Assembly: GCA_022562835.1 (NCBI GenBank)
Contig: JADFOM010000018.1
Coordinates: forward strand, 1 to 17,188
DNA from: Acidobacteriota bacterium
GTDB lineage: Bacteria; Actinomycetota; Acidimicrobiia; Acidimicrobiales; SHLQ01
Length of the DNA: 17,188 nt
Reading direction: 5' to 3'
Below the pieces are notes generated by a model, which was not told where the DNA came from, did not search any database, and worked only from the letters and a program-made list of their open reading frames with translations. The position numbers were made by a program, and so were the translations under genes. Of this stretch, positions 1-8,544 are shown one piece after another (positions within the stretch are counted from its first letter, which is position 1; each line of letters begins with the position of its first letter).

Positions 1-376
1 GGGTGTGGATGATCTCTAGTGACTCTCCCGCTATTTCGATCTTGCTCATATCGCCCAGAGAGCCGTCGAACCGCCGATCGGGGTAGACGTTGTCCCACAA
101 CATCGCGTCGTCTGGGTGCAAGAGAATGGGCGCACCCGTCTCGTCGGCCAGGGCGGCAGCGGCATTGATATGGTCATTGTGTCCGTGAGTGCACACAACA
201 GCTCGGAGCGAACGGCCTCCGAGCGCATCGAGAATCGGGACATGGTCGTGCGCCGCGTCGATCACGACGGCTTCACGGTCATCTCCGATGATCCAGATGT
301 TGTTGTCTACATCGAAGTCCTGGCCGTCGAGGCTAAAGATTCCCGACGTGACCAGATGATCGAGTCGACAGCTCAC
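1..376 (-). CDS. MBL-fold metallo-hydrolase, partial (runs off left edge)
   Basis: N-terminal 125 codons of a metallo-beta-lactamase-fold hydrolase; the C-terminus lies beyond position 1. I translated this frame by hand. It opens VSCRLDHLVTSGIFSLDG, has a strand-rich segment ending in IIGDDREAVVIDAAHD, and then the metal-binding motif THGHNDH at residues 63-69, which is the family's HxHxDH signature (H64, H66, D68, H69). The start is GTG at 376, and it overlaps the TGA stop of the upstream dehydrogenase by four bases (GTGA), so the two are probably translationally coupled. In Mycobacterium tuberculosis an MBL-fold gene (Rv2260) sits beside mscR (Rv2259). By context this hydrolase probably acts in the same mycothiol/formaldehyde pathway, perhaps on the S-formylmycothiol product. 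That substrate is inference; the fold and motif are seen directly. Confidence 0.85.
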   Translation of the reverse strand, partial: MSCRLDHLVTSGIFSLDGQDFDVDNNIWIIGDDREAVVIDAAHDHVPILDALGGRSLRAVVCTHGHNDHINAAAALADETGAPILLHPDDAMLWDNVYPDRRFDGSLGDMSKIEIAGESLEIIHT

Positions 377-1461
377 AGCACGACGACCGAGCGCAGCACC
401 TCGCCCGCTTCCATGCGCGTGAATGCCTGTTCGACTCCGTCCAGGTCGATCGTCTCTGAGATGAACCGTTCGAGATCGAACCTTCCTTGAAGATGCAGGT
501 CGACCAGCATTGGAAAGTCCCGACTGGGCAGGCAGTCTCCATACCAAGATGGTTTGAGAGCCCCGCCGCGTCCGAAGAAATCGATCATCGGCAACTCCGG
601 CATCATCATGCCGGGGGACGGAACGCCGACCTGTACGACCGTGCCGGCTAGATCGCGTGCGTAAAAACATTGCTTGAGAACCTGCGGATTGCCAACGGCC
701 TCGACACAGACGTCCGCACCGAACCCGTCGGTCAACTCGCGAATCGTTTCCACCGGATCACACTTGGAGGCGTCAACCGTGTGGGTTGCCCCGAAGTCGA
801 TCGCCCACTCGAGCTTGGTTGCATCAACGTCAACCGCGATGACCGTGCTCGCACCGACAAGTGCCGCGCCGGCGATCGCAGCGTTGCCAACACCGCCACA
901 CCCAAAGACGGCAACCGAGTCACCGCGACCAACAGCTCCCGTGTTCAACGCTGCTCCGAACCCAGCCATCACTCCGCAGCCGAGGAGACCGGCTGCCGCG
1001 GGCGACACGGCATCGTTTACCTTCGTCGCCTGGCCGGCGTCCACGAGGGTCTTCTCGGCGAACGCTCCGATGCCGAGCGCTGGGCTGAGTTCAACGCCGT
1101 CAAGTGTCATCTTCTGCGACGCGGTGCGCGTGTCGAAACAATATTGAGGCCTACCCCTGAGACACGCCCGACACTGGCCGCAAACGGCACGCCAGTTGAG
1201 TATTACGAAATCACCGGGCACAACGCTGGTTACACCAGCTCCGACAGCGTCGACATGGCCCGCGGCCTCATGTCCCAGCAGAAACGGGAACTCATCGTTG
1301 ATCGCGCCCTCCCGATAGTGAAGATCGGTGTGGCACACGCCACAGGCGGCAACCTTGACGGTCACCTCGCCCGGTCCCGGATCTGGCACCTCGATCTCAC
1401 AGATCGAGACCGGTTCTCCCTTGGCTTTCGCCACCACAGCGCGGACGGTTTCACCCATCAT
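373..1461 (-). CDS. mscR: S-(hydroxymethyl)mycothiol dehydrogenase (mycothiol-dependent formaldehyde dehydrogenase)
   Basis: Zinc-dependent medium-chain alcohol dehydrogenase, 362 aa. The family oxidises the spontaneous formaldehyde-mycothiol adduct with NAD+ and may also reduce S-nitrosomycothiol. Residues visible: catalytic zinc ligands C43 (ACGVCHTD), H64-E65 (GHEAAG) and C162 (GCGVMAG); structural zinc cysteines C94, C97, C100 and C108; Rossmann motif GCGGVG at 187-192 with acidic D211 after the second strand, as expected for NAD(H). All key residues are intact. The start is one of two adjacent ATGs (1461 or 1458). A GGGGAG Shine-Dalgarno sequence lies 3 nt before the first and 6 nt before the second, so the second is the better-spaced start. 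The assignment over other alcohol dehydrogenases rests on overall similarity and on the coupled MBL-fold gene downstream, the partner expected from mycobacteria. It implies a mycothiol-producing host. Confidence 0.85.
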   Translation of the reverse strand: MMGETVRAVVAKAKGEPVSICEIEVPDPGPGEVTVKVAACGVCHTDLHYREGAINDEFPFLLGHEAAGHVDAVGAGVTSVVPGDFVILNWRAVCGQCRACLRGRPQYCFDTRTASQKMTLDGVELSPALGIGAFAEKTLVDAGQATKVNDAVSPAAAGLLGCGVMAGFGAALNTGAVGRGDSVAVFGCGGVGNAAIAGAALVGASTVIAVDVDATKLEWAIDFGATHTVDASKCDPVETIRELTDGFGADVCVEAVGNPQVLKQCFYARDLAGTVVQVGVPSPGMMMPELPMIDFFGRGGALKPSWYGDCLPSRDFPMLVDLHLQGRFDLERFISETIDLDGVEQAFTRMEAGEVLRSVVVL

Positions 1462-1492
1462 CCACTCCCCTTCGCATCGACCGAACGTTCTG

Positions 1493-1513
1493 GTTCGACC
1501 CTAGTTGTCGAAC
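1493..1513. repeat. Inverted repeat upstream of mscR
   Basis: Perfect dyad with arms GTTCGAC (1493-1499) and GTCGAAC (1507-1513) around a 7-nt centre, in the 72-bp gap between the M23 peptidase stop and mscR. The octamer CGAACGTT also occurs directly repeated at 1482-1489 and 1509-1516, 27 bp apart. It could be an operator for mscR or a weak hairpin ending the upstream transcript. There is no T-run, so a classical terminator is less likely. Function is not known. Confidence 0.4.
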
Positions 1514-1533
1514 GTTTCGAGCCCGAAGCCCGA

Positions 1534-2844
1534 CTAGTCGCTGGTCAGTACCGTATGGCAGTCCTCGCGAACTAGGAGAAGCTCCACATCTGCGGGATGG
1601 TCCGATTCCTCGAGCCACTCACAGCTGACCTTCAACGTGGGATCGATCTGCGGAACAGGGTCGATGGCCTGACCATACGAACGCACCTCGAAATGCAGGT
1701 GCGGCCCGGTGCTGTAGCCGGTCGAACCCACATAGCCGATGATCTCACCGGCCACCACCTCCTGACCAAATTCAACCGCGAACTCGACTTGGTGTGCGTA
1801 GACCGTGGCGCTTCGACCGCCATGGTCGATGACCACGACGTTGCCGAAACCCTCGCGCAGCATCGCCATGACCACGATGCCATCGGCGGCTGCCCTGATC
1901 GGCGTGCCCTCCGACCCAGCGACGTCAAGACCATTGTGCATGCGCACGTCACCAAAGATCGGATGCACCCGTGTCCCAAAGCCCGAGGAGTAGCTGAACT
2001 GATCGACCGGCGGCATCAGGACAGGAACCGGTTCGGTCTCTTGTTCAACCTGCCAATCATTCAGGACTGAAGTGACCCCGTCGGAGTCTGATTCGAGGGC
2101 ATTGAGCCGGCGTAGATACTCGTCCTGATCGGCGCGAATCTTGGTGAGAAGAGCCTCCTGAATCCGCACCTCGATCGCTACAACGAAGTTCAGCCCAGCA
2201 AGATCCTGGCGCTGGCGCTCGAGCGCCCGTGCAGCACGCGCCGCATGTTCACGTGTGCGCTGAGCCTTGGCTTGCACGCGCTCGGTATGGGCTTGCATTG
2301 CATCGATCTCGCTCTCGATCTTATCGATCTCATCGATCGTTGCCGTCTGGGCTTCAAGTACCGCAGAGGAGTACTGACCGACCGCCAACGCCTCGGCTGC
2401 ATTGGTCGCGCCCAAGATCGCGCTGAGTTCTAGGTCTTCGCCGAGAATGTAGGCCGACACCGATTGTCGGCGTAGACGGAATTTCTCGGCCGCCAGCTGA
2501 CCTTGGCGCTCTCCAATTTCCTGGCTGACCATCAACACCAGCGCCTCGGCCTGATTCGCGCCGGCTCGTTGGCGCTCGAGAGTCTTCTCCGCGACTGCGA
2601 TAGCTACCACAGTTTCGTCGATCTCTCCCTCGAGACGAACCTGTTCGCTCAGGGAGAACTCGTATTGCGCCAATACCTCACCCTCGAGCGCAACGGCCTC
2701 GTCATACTTCTCTCGCAGCTCGGTGAGAATTTCGACTTTGCCGCGCGGCTCATCAGCGGTCGCAGCGCTAACAGCGGTCGTCGAGACCGCGGTCAGCGCT
2801 AGAACTACAAATGTCGACGCCCGCAGCCAGGCCCTTGTCCGCAC
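1534..2844 (-). CDS. Secreted coiled-coil LytM/M23 peptidoglycan endopeptidase, FtsEX partner
   Basis: 436 aa. The N-terminus (residues 1-28) is a signal peptide: basic start, hydrophobic core, then small residues ending VSAATA. Residues about 35-255 are Glu/Gln/Arg-rich helical coiled coil, as in EnvC and CwlO/PcsB-type proteins. Residues about 281-398 are an M23 (LytM) domain. The zinc ligands of an active enzyme are present: H303 and D307 in HNGLD, H384 in HLHFE, plus H351 and H382. The C-terminal tail carries two cysteines (C408, C429) that could form a disulfide. It follows ftsX by 70 bp on the same strand, so it is very likely the periplasmic or cell-wall hydrolase activated by FtsEX during division. 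The start is GTG at 2844 with only a weak ribosome-binding site; a nearby ATG at 2854 is out of frame. Confidence 0.85.
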   Translation of the reverse strand: MRTRAWLRASTFVVLALTAVSTTAVSAATADEPRGKVEILTELREKYDEAVALEGEVLAQYEFSLSEQVRLEGEIDETVVAIAVAEKTLERQRAGANQAEALVLMVSQEIGERQGQLAAEKFRLRRQSVSAYILGEDLELSAILGATNAAEALAVGQYSSAVLEAQTATIDEIDKIESEIDAMQAHTERVQAKAQRTREHAARAARALERQRQDLAGLNFVVAIEVRIQEALLTKIRADQDEYLRRLNALESDSDGVTSVLNDWQVEQETEPVPVLMPPVDQFSYSSGFGTRVHPIFGDVRMHNGLDVAGSEGTPIRAAADGIVVMAMLREGFGNVVVIDHGGRSATVYAHQVEFAVEFGQEVVAGEIIGYVGSTGYSTGPHLHFEVRSYGQAIDPVPQIDPTLKVSCEWLEESDHPADVELLLVREDCHTVLTSD

Positions 2845-2914
2845 AGAGACTCATCGGCAACAAGTACACGGCGGTTGAGTGACTTATGTCTCAGCGCCAA
2901 GTTGTGCAGATCAC

Positions 2915-3811
2915 CTAGACGTCCAGATGTCGAGTTACCGCTACGCCTGAACCGATCGACGCAACCGCGATGCCTGCGAGCAACATGATCAACGCCGTTT
3001 GTGAAAACTGCGCCGAGGACACCTCGAAGCCGGACAACAATACGATCGTGTCAGACGAATTGAGCTCGTTGATGATGTATTCCTCGAAGAGTTTCAGTGC
3101 ACCGATTGCGCCGGCGGCACCAGCGACGCCGAAAACGACGCCTTCAAGAATGAACGGAATCCGAATGAACCAATTTGTGGCGCCTACAAGCTTCATAACC
3201 TCGATCTCGCGCTGTCGCGATCCGATGGCCATGACGATCGTGTTGAGCGTCAACAAGAGACCTATACCGAGCACCACGATTGCCACCAGCAATGCGACGT
3301 TGCCGATCTTGTCGCCCATCCGCTGCATTTCCTTGATGATCTCATCGGCCGAGGACACGTCGCGTACACCAGGCCGATCCTCAAACGTCGAAGCGAGTTC
3401 GTCGATAGCCCTCGGATCCGGGTCCCTGGGTACCACGCGATAGGACGGTGGCAGATCGGCTGCGCTCACGTTGTCGAGCAACTCGGGCTGATCGCCGAAG
3501 TAGCGCTTGAACTCCTCGAGCGCCTCGGCCTGGTTCGCGTATACGAAGCTGTCCACTGCAGGTGACTGTTCGAGGGTCGAGCGAATCAACTCGTCCTGTT
3601 CGGGCGTCGCGTCAGGGTTCATCCAAACGACGAACTCGATGCCCTCTTCCCAGCGGTCGGTCGCATTGTCTACAGCACTGCGGGTCAGCAGTGCCGCGCC
3701 CAACAGCCCGAGCGAGACAACGATGGTAAGCACCGACGCGAGGGTCAGGGTTGCGTTACGCCACAGGTTCCGGGCGGTTTCCCGAGTTATGTAGCCTACG
3801 TTCATTGCCAT
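2915..3811 (-). CDS. ftsX: Cell division protein FtsX (permease-like subunit of FtsEX)
   Basis: 298 aa with the FtsX layout: short cytoplasmic N-terminus, TM1 at about 22-43, an extracellular domain of roughly 125 residues (about 45-170), then TM2 (about 171-195), TM3 (about 219-240) and TM4 (about 271-292). The conserved cytoplasmic segment SRQREIEVMKLVGAT follows TM2. FtsX does not transport a known substrate. It passes ATP-driven conformational change from FtsE to a cell-wall hydrolase outside the membrane, here most likely the adjacent M23 protein. An SD sequence (CGGAGG) lies 9 nt before the ATG at 3811; a second ATG two codons later is an alternative. The gap to the ftsE stop is 28 bp, so the two genes are probably co-transcribed. 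Confidence 0.95.
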   Translation of the reverse strand: MAMNVGYITRETARNLWRNATLTLASVLTIVVSLGLLGAALLTRSAVDNATDRWEEGIEFVVWMNPDATPEQDELIRSTLEQSPAVDSFVYANQAEALEEFKRYFGDQPELLDNVSAADLPPSYRVVPRDPDPRAIDELASTFEDRPGVRDVSSADEIIKEMQRMGDKIGNVALLVAIVVLGIGLLLTLNTIVMAIGSRQREIEVMKLVGATNWFIRIPFILEGVVFGVAGAAGAIGALKLFEEYIINELNSSDTIVLLSGFEVSSAQFSQTALIMLLAGIAVASIGSGVAVTRHLDV

Positions 3812-3839
3812 GCGGTCTGGCCTCCGTACATGCGGGTAA

Positions 3840-4517
3840 TCACTCGTAGACCCCGCGAGCTTCGTCTCTGACGATCATTCCACGGTCGAGTTCCAGCACA
3901 CGCCGGCGCATCGTGTCGACGATGCCGCGGTCGTGGGTCGCCATGACCACCGTGGTGCCGGTCCGGTTGATCCTGTCCAACAGACGCATAATGCCAACCG
4001 AGGTGGCCGGGTCGAGGTTTCCCGTCGGTTCGTCGGCGAGGAGGATGAGCGGCCGGTTCACGAAGGCCCGAGCGATCGAAACGCGCTGTTGTTCGCCACC
4101 GGATAGCTCGTTGGGGAACCGATCCATCTTTTGACTCAACCCGACGAGCTCGAGGATCGCTGGGACCTGCTTCTCAATGACGTGGCGGGGCCTTCCGATC
4201 ACCTCAAGCGCAAAGGCGACGTTTTCGGCGACCGTCTTCTTCGGGAGCAGTTTGTAGTCCTGAAACACGCACCCAATGTTGCGCCGCAGAAGCGGCACCT
4301 TCCATGAACTCAACTTAGCGATGTCCTTGCCCGCTACGAAGATCTGGCCGCGGTCGGGCACTTCTTCCTTGTTGAGCAGGCGGATCAATGTCGACTTGCC
4401 CGATCCTGAGGGTCCGACGAGAAATACGAACTCTCCCTTATCGATTTCGATATCGGCGTCACGTATCGCCACGACGTCACCCTTGTAGACCTTGGTGACG
4501 TTCTCAAGTTTGATCAT
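3840..4517 (-). CDS. ftsE: Cell division ATP-binding protein FtsE
   Basis: ABC-type ATPase, 225 aa from the chosen start. Motifs in order, numbered from MIKLENVTKVYK: Walker A GPSGSGKS at 35-42, Q-loop FQDYKLLP (Q86), signature LSGGEQQ at 138-144, Walker B LLADEPTG (D162, E163), then the D-loop and the H-loop in MATHDRG. FQDYKLLP and the short length separate FtsE from transporter ATPases. The frame stays open to 4571, but I chose the ATG at 4517 because AAGGA lies 6 nt before it and the family's N-terminus begins there; the extra 18 residues do not look like FtsE. It works with FtsX as a membrane complex at the division site. Confidence 0.95.
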   Translation of the reverse strand: MIKLENVTKVYKGDVVAIRDADIEIDKGEFVFLVGPSGSGKSTLIRLLNKEEVPDRGQIFVAGKDIAKLSSWKVPLLRRNIGCVFQDYKLLPKKTVAENVAFALEVIGRPRHVIEKQVPAILELVGLSQKMDRFPNELSGGEQQRVSIARAFVNRPLILLADEPTGNLDPATSVGIMRLLDRINRTGTTVVMATHDRGIVDTMRRRVLELDRGMIVRDEARGVYE

Positions 4518-4619
4518 CGGCGGTCCTTTGCTGATACCCAAGGCGCGTAGGGGCACACGGCCGTCGGCCAATCGCGGAATCGGTCGAACGGAAGTGCCAG
4601 AGTATCAGCCCTCCGTCGC

Positions 4620-4640
4620 TGCTTGGCGTCATGCGCCAGC
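4620..4640 (-). terminator. Weak hairpin after prfB
   Basis: Within the 127-bp gap between prfB and ftsE, a stem TGGCG/CGCCA with loop CATGA extends through a one-base bulge to GCTGGCG/CGCCAAGC, just after the prfB stop on the minus strand. No T-run follows. It could attenuate or end the secA-prfB transcript. The gap suggests that ftsE may have its own promoter, though I see no convincing -35/-10 pair there. Confidence 0.25.
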
Positions 4641-4644
4641 GCCT

Positions 4645-5754
4645 TCAGGACGCCGCCTCAGCGCGTTCCCACCGAAGGTACGCCTCCATGAATTGATCGA
4701 CATCGCCGTTGAGGACGGCTTCGATGTTGCTGCTCTCGTGCTGGGAGCGCAGGTCCTTGACCATGGTGTAGGGCTGCATCACGTAGGACCGGATCTGGCT
4801 GCCAAAATCTGCAGTGGTGCGGTCGCCGGAAATCTCGGCCAGCTCGTCGTCGCGCTGTTGGCGTTCGAGGTCGAGCAACTTCGAGGCCAGGATCTGCATG
4901 GCCCGATCCTTGTTCTGGTGCTGTGACCGCTCGTTTTGGCACGAAACGACGACGCCACTCGGCAAGTGGGTGATCCTTACTGCCGAGTCGGTCACGTTGA
5001 CGTGCTGGCCACCGGCGCCCGAAGAGCGAAAGGTATCGATGCGCAGGTCGGTCTCGTCGATGTCCACCTCGTCCGCGACCGCCTCGAAGAACGGCGCTAC
5101 GTAAATGGAAGCGAACGCGGTCTGGCGTTTTCCCTGATTGTTGAACGGCGAGATCCGCACCAAACGGTGCGTACCGTGTTCGCCTCGGAGTCGTCCGTAG
5201 GCATGGCGGCCCTTGATGATGAACTCGGCGGTCGTGATGCCTGCCTCTTGGCCCTCCGCGATCGCGTCGAGTTCCAATTCGAGGCCTTGTTGTTCGGCCC
5301 AACGTGCGTACATTCGCAGCAGCATCTCGGCCCAGTCCTGGGCGTCGGTACCGCCCGCACCGGACTGGATATGACATACCGCGTCGTGCTCGTCATATTC
5401 GCCGGCGAACAAGGCACGCAGCTCAAGGTCATCGAACTGCGATGCAGCGCGGGTCAGCATCTCTTCGATCTCAGAACGCACCGACGAGTCATCTTCTTCG
5501 ACAGCAAGGTCAGCCAGGACCTCGGCGTCATCGATCGCAGTGGACAGCGCTGCGTAGATCTCGAGATCCTCGTTTACCGCCGCTAGTTCGGTCTGGATGC
5601 CTCGTGCCTCATTGGCGTCGTCCCAAAGATCGGGCCTCGACATCTCGGTCTCGAGTCGAGGCCGACGTCGCAACAGCTCGTCGATCGCCAGGTATTGATC
5701 GGCTTCGGCCAACCTCGTTCTCAGCTCTTCTATCGATTCGTCGTAATCGGCCAT
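4645..5754 (-). CDS. prfB: Peptide chain release factor 2 (RF2)
   Basis: Class I release factor, 369 aa, full length. The codon-recognition motif is SPF at residues 202-204 (RISPFNNQ). This is the RF2 tripeptide reading UGA and UAA; RF1 would have PxT. The GGQ motif that triggers peptidyl-tRNA hydrolysis is at 248-250 within SSGAGGQHVNVTDSAVR. The N-terminal helical domain is complete. The frame is open from the first ATG, so there is no in-frame UGA and no autoregulatory +1 frameshift of the E. coli type. It begins 14 bp after the secA stop with no clear SD, and is probably expressed from the secA transcript by reinitiation. Confidence 0.97.
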   Translation of the reverse strand: MADYDESIEELRTRLAEADQYLAIDELLRRRPRLETEMSRPDLWDDANEARGIQTELAAVNEDLEIYAALSTAIDDAEVLADLAVEEDDSSVRSEIEEMLTRAASQFDDLELRALFAGEYDEHDAVCHIQSGAGGTDAQDWAEMLLRMYARWAEQQGLELELDAIAEGQEAGITTAEFIIKGRHAYGRLRGEHGTHRLVRISPFNNQGKRQTAFASIYVAPFFEAVADEVDIDETDLRIDTFRSSGAGGQHVNVTDSAVRITHLPSGVVVSCQNERSQHQNKDRAMQILASKLLDLERQQRDDELAEISGDRTTADFGSQIRSYVMQPYTMVKDLRSQHESSNIEAVLNGDVDQFMEAYLRWERAEAAS

Positions 5755-5768
5755 CTACAAGCAGTCCG

Positions 5769-8468
5769 CTACGCGCGCCCGTGGCACTGCTTGAACTTCT
5801 TGCCACTCCCACATGGACATGGAGCGTTGCGCGGCGTCCTCTCCAAGTCGGTCCGAACAACGGGCTGGTTGGCCGGCGCCTCATTGGCCTGAACGGTCTC
5901 TGGCGCTGCCGACTGAGCCACCACAGCGGCCGCGGACGCTCCGGAAGCTTTGCTTTCTGAAACGTCGGCCATCGCCGGTGCAGCCGCTGGTGGAGGCCGG
6001 TCATCCTTGACCTCGACATGCATCACGTACTTGACGAAATCCTGGGCGATCGATGTCATGAGGCCGCCGAACATCTCGAAGCCCTCGCGTTGCCACTCGG
6101 TCGCCGGATCCTTCTGCCCCATGGCTCGCAGATGGATACCGTCGCGGAGGTGATCCATCTCGTGGAGATGGTCGCGCCATCTCTGGTCGATGATGCGCAA
6201 CATCAGCTGGCGCTCAACCTTGCGCAGAACCTCCGGGGTGATCTCGGCCTCACGCCGCTCGTAGAGCGCTGTCGCTTCTGCCATCAACGTCTCGTAGAGC
6301 TCATCGGTCGAGTTGCACCTGTCGAGATCGTCGAGGGTCAACTTCGATGGCCAGAACTGGGTTACGTCGGCGTGTAACGACTCGATGTCCCACTCCTCGC
6401 GATGTTCTGACACGCAGTAGGTGGAGATGACACCGTCGACGGCCTCGGCCAGGTAACCAATAGCCTCATCACGCAGGTCGGCGCCGTCGAGAATCTGGTC
6501 GCGGCGCCGGTAGATCACCTTGCGCTGCTCGTTCATGACCTCGTCGTACTTGAGCACGTTCTTGCGAGTCTCTGCGTTGCGTTGCTCAACCGTTGTCTGG
6601 GCACGTTCGATGGCTTTGGTGACCATCTTGTGCTCGATCGGCTGATCGTCGGGGAGAGCTTTGTTCATCACCCACTCCATCGCGCCCGTAGCGAAGAGTC
6701 GCATGAGATCATCGTCGACCGAGATATAGAAACGGCTTGCTCCGGGGTCGCCCTGACGTCCCGCTCGTCCACGCAGCTGATTGTCGATGCGGCGACTCTC
6801 ATGACGTTCGGTTCCTAGGACGTATAGGCCGCCAAGTCTGCGCACCTCTTCGCCCTCGGCTGCGCATGTGGTCTCGTACTTGGCGAACAACTCGTCGTAG
6901 CGCCGTTCGTACTCCTCGGTGCCGTCTTCGAGACCCTCGGCGATGACGTCGCGCTCAGCAAGACCCTCCGGGTTGCCACCGAGGAGGATATCGACACCGC
7001 GTCCGGCCATGTTCGTTGCAACCGTGACCGAATGCAGGCGTCCCGCCTGCGTCACGACGTCGGCCTCACGAGTGTGCTGTTTCGCGTTGAGCACCACGTG
7101 GTTTACGCCACGCTTTTCGAGATAGCGGCTGAGCTTTTCTGAATTCTCGACTGAAACCGTGCCGGCCAACACGGGCTGACCGCTCTCACTCCGACCAATG
7201 ATGTCGTCGACGACGGCGTTGAACTTGGCATCTTCAGAGCTGTAGATGAGATCCGGGCGGTCGTCGCGGACTATCTCTCTGTTCGTCGGGATCGAAACGA
7301 CCTGAAGGCCATAGGTACCCATCAGCTCACTTGCTTCGGTTTGGGCAGTGCCGGTCATGCCAGCGAGCTTTTCGTACATCCGGAAGTAGTTCTGAAGCGT
7401 GACGGTGGCCAGCGTCTGGTTCTCTTCTTTGATCTTGACGCCCTCTTTGGCCTCGACCGCCTGATGTAGTCCTTCGGACCAGCGCCTACCGTCGAGAACC
7501 CGGCCGGTGAACTCGTCGACAATCTTCACCTCGCCGTTCGATACGAGATAGTCGCGATCGCGTTTGTACAGTTCCTTGGCTTTCAACGCGACCTGAAGCT
7601 GATGAACCAGGTTGGCAGATGCATCGTCATAGAGATTTTCTACGCCGACCGCGGCCTCGACCGCGTGAATGCCTTCCTCGGTGATGGCCACGACACGTTT
7701 CTCTTCGTCAACCTCGTAGTCGACCTCGGCCTCGAGCCCTTTCACCACGCCGGCAAAGGTGTAATAGAGCTTGGCAGCATCCGCGACGCGCCCGCTGATG
7801 ATCAGCGGGGTTCGGGCTTCGTCGATCAGGATCGAGTCGATTTCGTCGACGATGCAGTAGACGTGGCCGCGTTGCACCTGGGACTCGCGCGACATGGCCA
7901 TGTTGTCACGCAGATAGTCGAACCCCATCTCGTTGTTTGTGCCATAGGTGACATCGCACGCGTATTGCGCTCGTTTGTACGCTGAGTCGCGATCGTCGGG
8001 AACGATCAAGCCGACGCTGAGGCCGAGCCAACGATAGATCTGTCCCATCCACTCGGCGTCACGCCCGGCTAGATAGTCATTCACGGTCACGAGATGCACG
8101 CCGCGGCCGCTCAGACCGTTGAGGTAGATCGGCAACGTCGACACCAGCGTCTTGCCTTCGCCCGTGCGCATCTCTGCTACCCAGCCGAGGTGAAGCGCGG
8201 CCCCACCCATCATCTGCACGTCGTAGTGGCGCTGACCGATGACACGACTGGAGGCCTCGCGTACGACGGCAAATGACTCCAAGAGCAAGTCATCGAGATC
8301 GGCGCCATTGTCCAGCTGAGTGCGAAAGCTGTTGGTTTTCGCGCGCAACTCGGCGTCGGAAAGCCGCGCGAGTTCGGGCTCGTATGCAGCGATATCGGGA
8401 GAGAGTGCGTCGAGAGCGCGAAGCTTCCGACCTTCACCCGTCTTTAGAAGGCGATCGAACATTCCCAT
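5769..8468 (-). CDS. secA: Preprotein translocase ATPase SecA
   Basis: 899 aa, the motor that drives unfolded preproteins through SecYEG. Visible landmarks: N-terminal MFDRLLKTGEGRKLR; Walker A RTGEGKT at 101-107; Walker B/DEAD-like IVDEID at 206-211 followed by SILIDEARTPLIISG; GTNNEMGFDYLRDNM; helicase motifs including ATNMAGRGVDI and QLRGRAGRQGDPG; the helical scaffold; an Ala/Pro/Ser-rich linker; and the C-terminal SEC-C zinc motif CPCGSGKKFKQCHGRA (C884, C886, C895, H896). Only one secA lies in the window. The first ATG (8468) is followed two codons later by another (8462); neither has a strong SD, and similarity cannot decide between them. It lies 76 bp downstream of hpf and 14 bp upstream of prfB. 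Confidence 0.98.
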   Translation of the reverse strand: MGMFDRLLKTGEGRKLRALDALSPDIAAYEPELARLSDAELRAKTNSFRTQLDNGADLDDLLLESFAVVREASSRVIGQRHYDVQMMGGAALHLGWVAEMRTGEGKTLVSTLPIYLNGLSGRGVHLVTVNDYLAGRDAEWMGQIYRWLGLSVGLIVPDDRDSAYKRAQYACDVTYGTNNEMGFDYLRDNMAMSRESQVQRGHVYCIVDEIDSILIDEARTPLIISGRVADAAKLYYTFAGVVKGLEAEVDYEVDEEKRVVAITEEGIHAVEAAVGVENLYDDASANLVHQLQVALKAKELYKRDRDYLVSNGEVKIVDEFTGRVLDGRRWSEGLHQAVEAKEGVKIKEENQTLATVTLQNYFRMYEKLAGMTGTAQTEASELMGTYGLQVVSIPTNREIVRDDRPDLIYSSEDAKFNAVVDDIIGRSESGQPVLAGTVSVENSEKLSRYLEKRGVNHVVLNAKQHTREADVVTQAGRLHSVTVATNMAGRGVDILLGGNPEGLAERDVIAEGLEDGTEEYERRYDELFAKYETTCAAEGEEVRRLGGLYVLGTERHESRRIDNQLRGRAGRQGDPGASRFYISVDDDLMRLFATGAMEWVMNKALPDDQPIEHKMVTKAIERAQTTVEQRNAETRKNVLKYDEVMNEQRKVIYRRRDQILDGADLRDEAIGYLAEAVDGVISTYCVSEHREEWDIESLHADVTQFWPSKLTLDDLDRCNSTDELYETLMAEATALYERREAEITPEVLRKVERQLMLRIIDQRWRDHLHEMDHLRDGIHLRAMGQKDPATEWQREGFEMFGGLMTSIAQDFVKYVMHVEVKDDRPPPAAAPAMADVSESKASGASAAAVVAQSAAPETVQANEAPANQPVVRTDLERTPRNAPCPCGSGKKFKQCHGRA

Positions 8469-8544
8469 GAACGGACCAGTCTATGGCCCAGTAGTGGAGC
8501 GCGGGCTCAACCCTGGGCTGTTATGTGGTTATGCGCTGGGTTGT

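Noticed and set aside
670..1575. Plus-strand frame of 301 codons
   Set aside because: Antisense shadow of mscR; high-GC coding DNA commonly leaves such open frames.
5650..5770. Programmed +1 frameshift in prfB
   Set aside because: The RF2 frame is open from its first ATG without an in-frame UGA, so no frameshift is needed.
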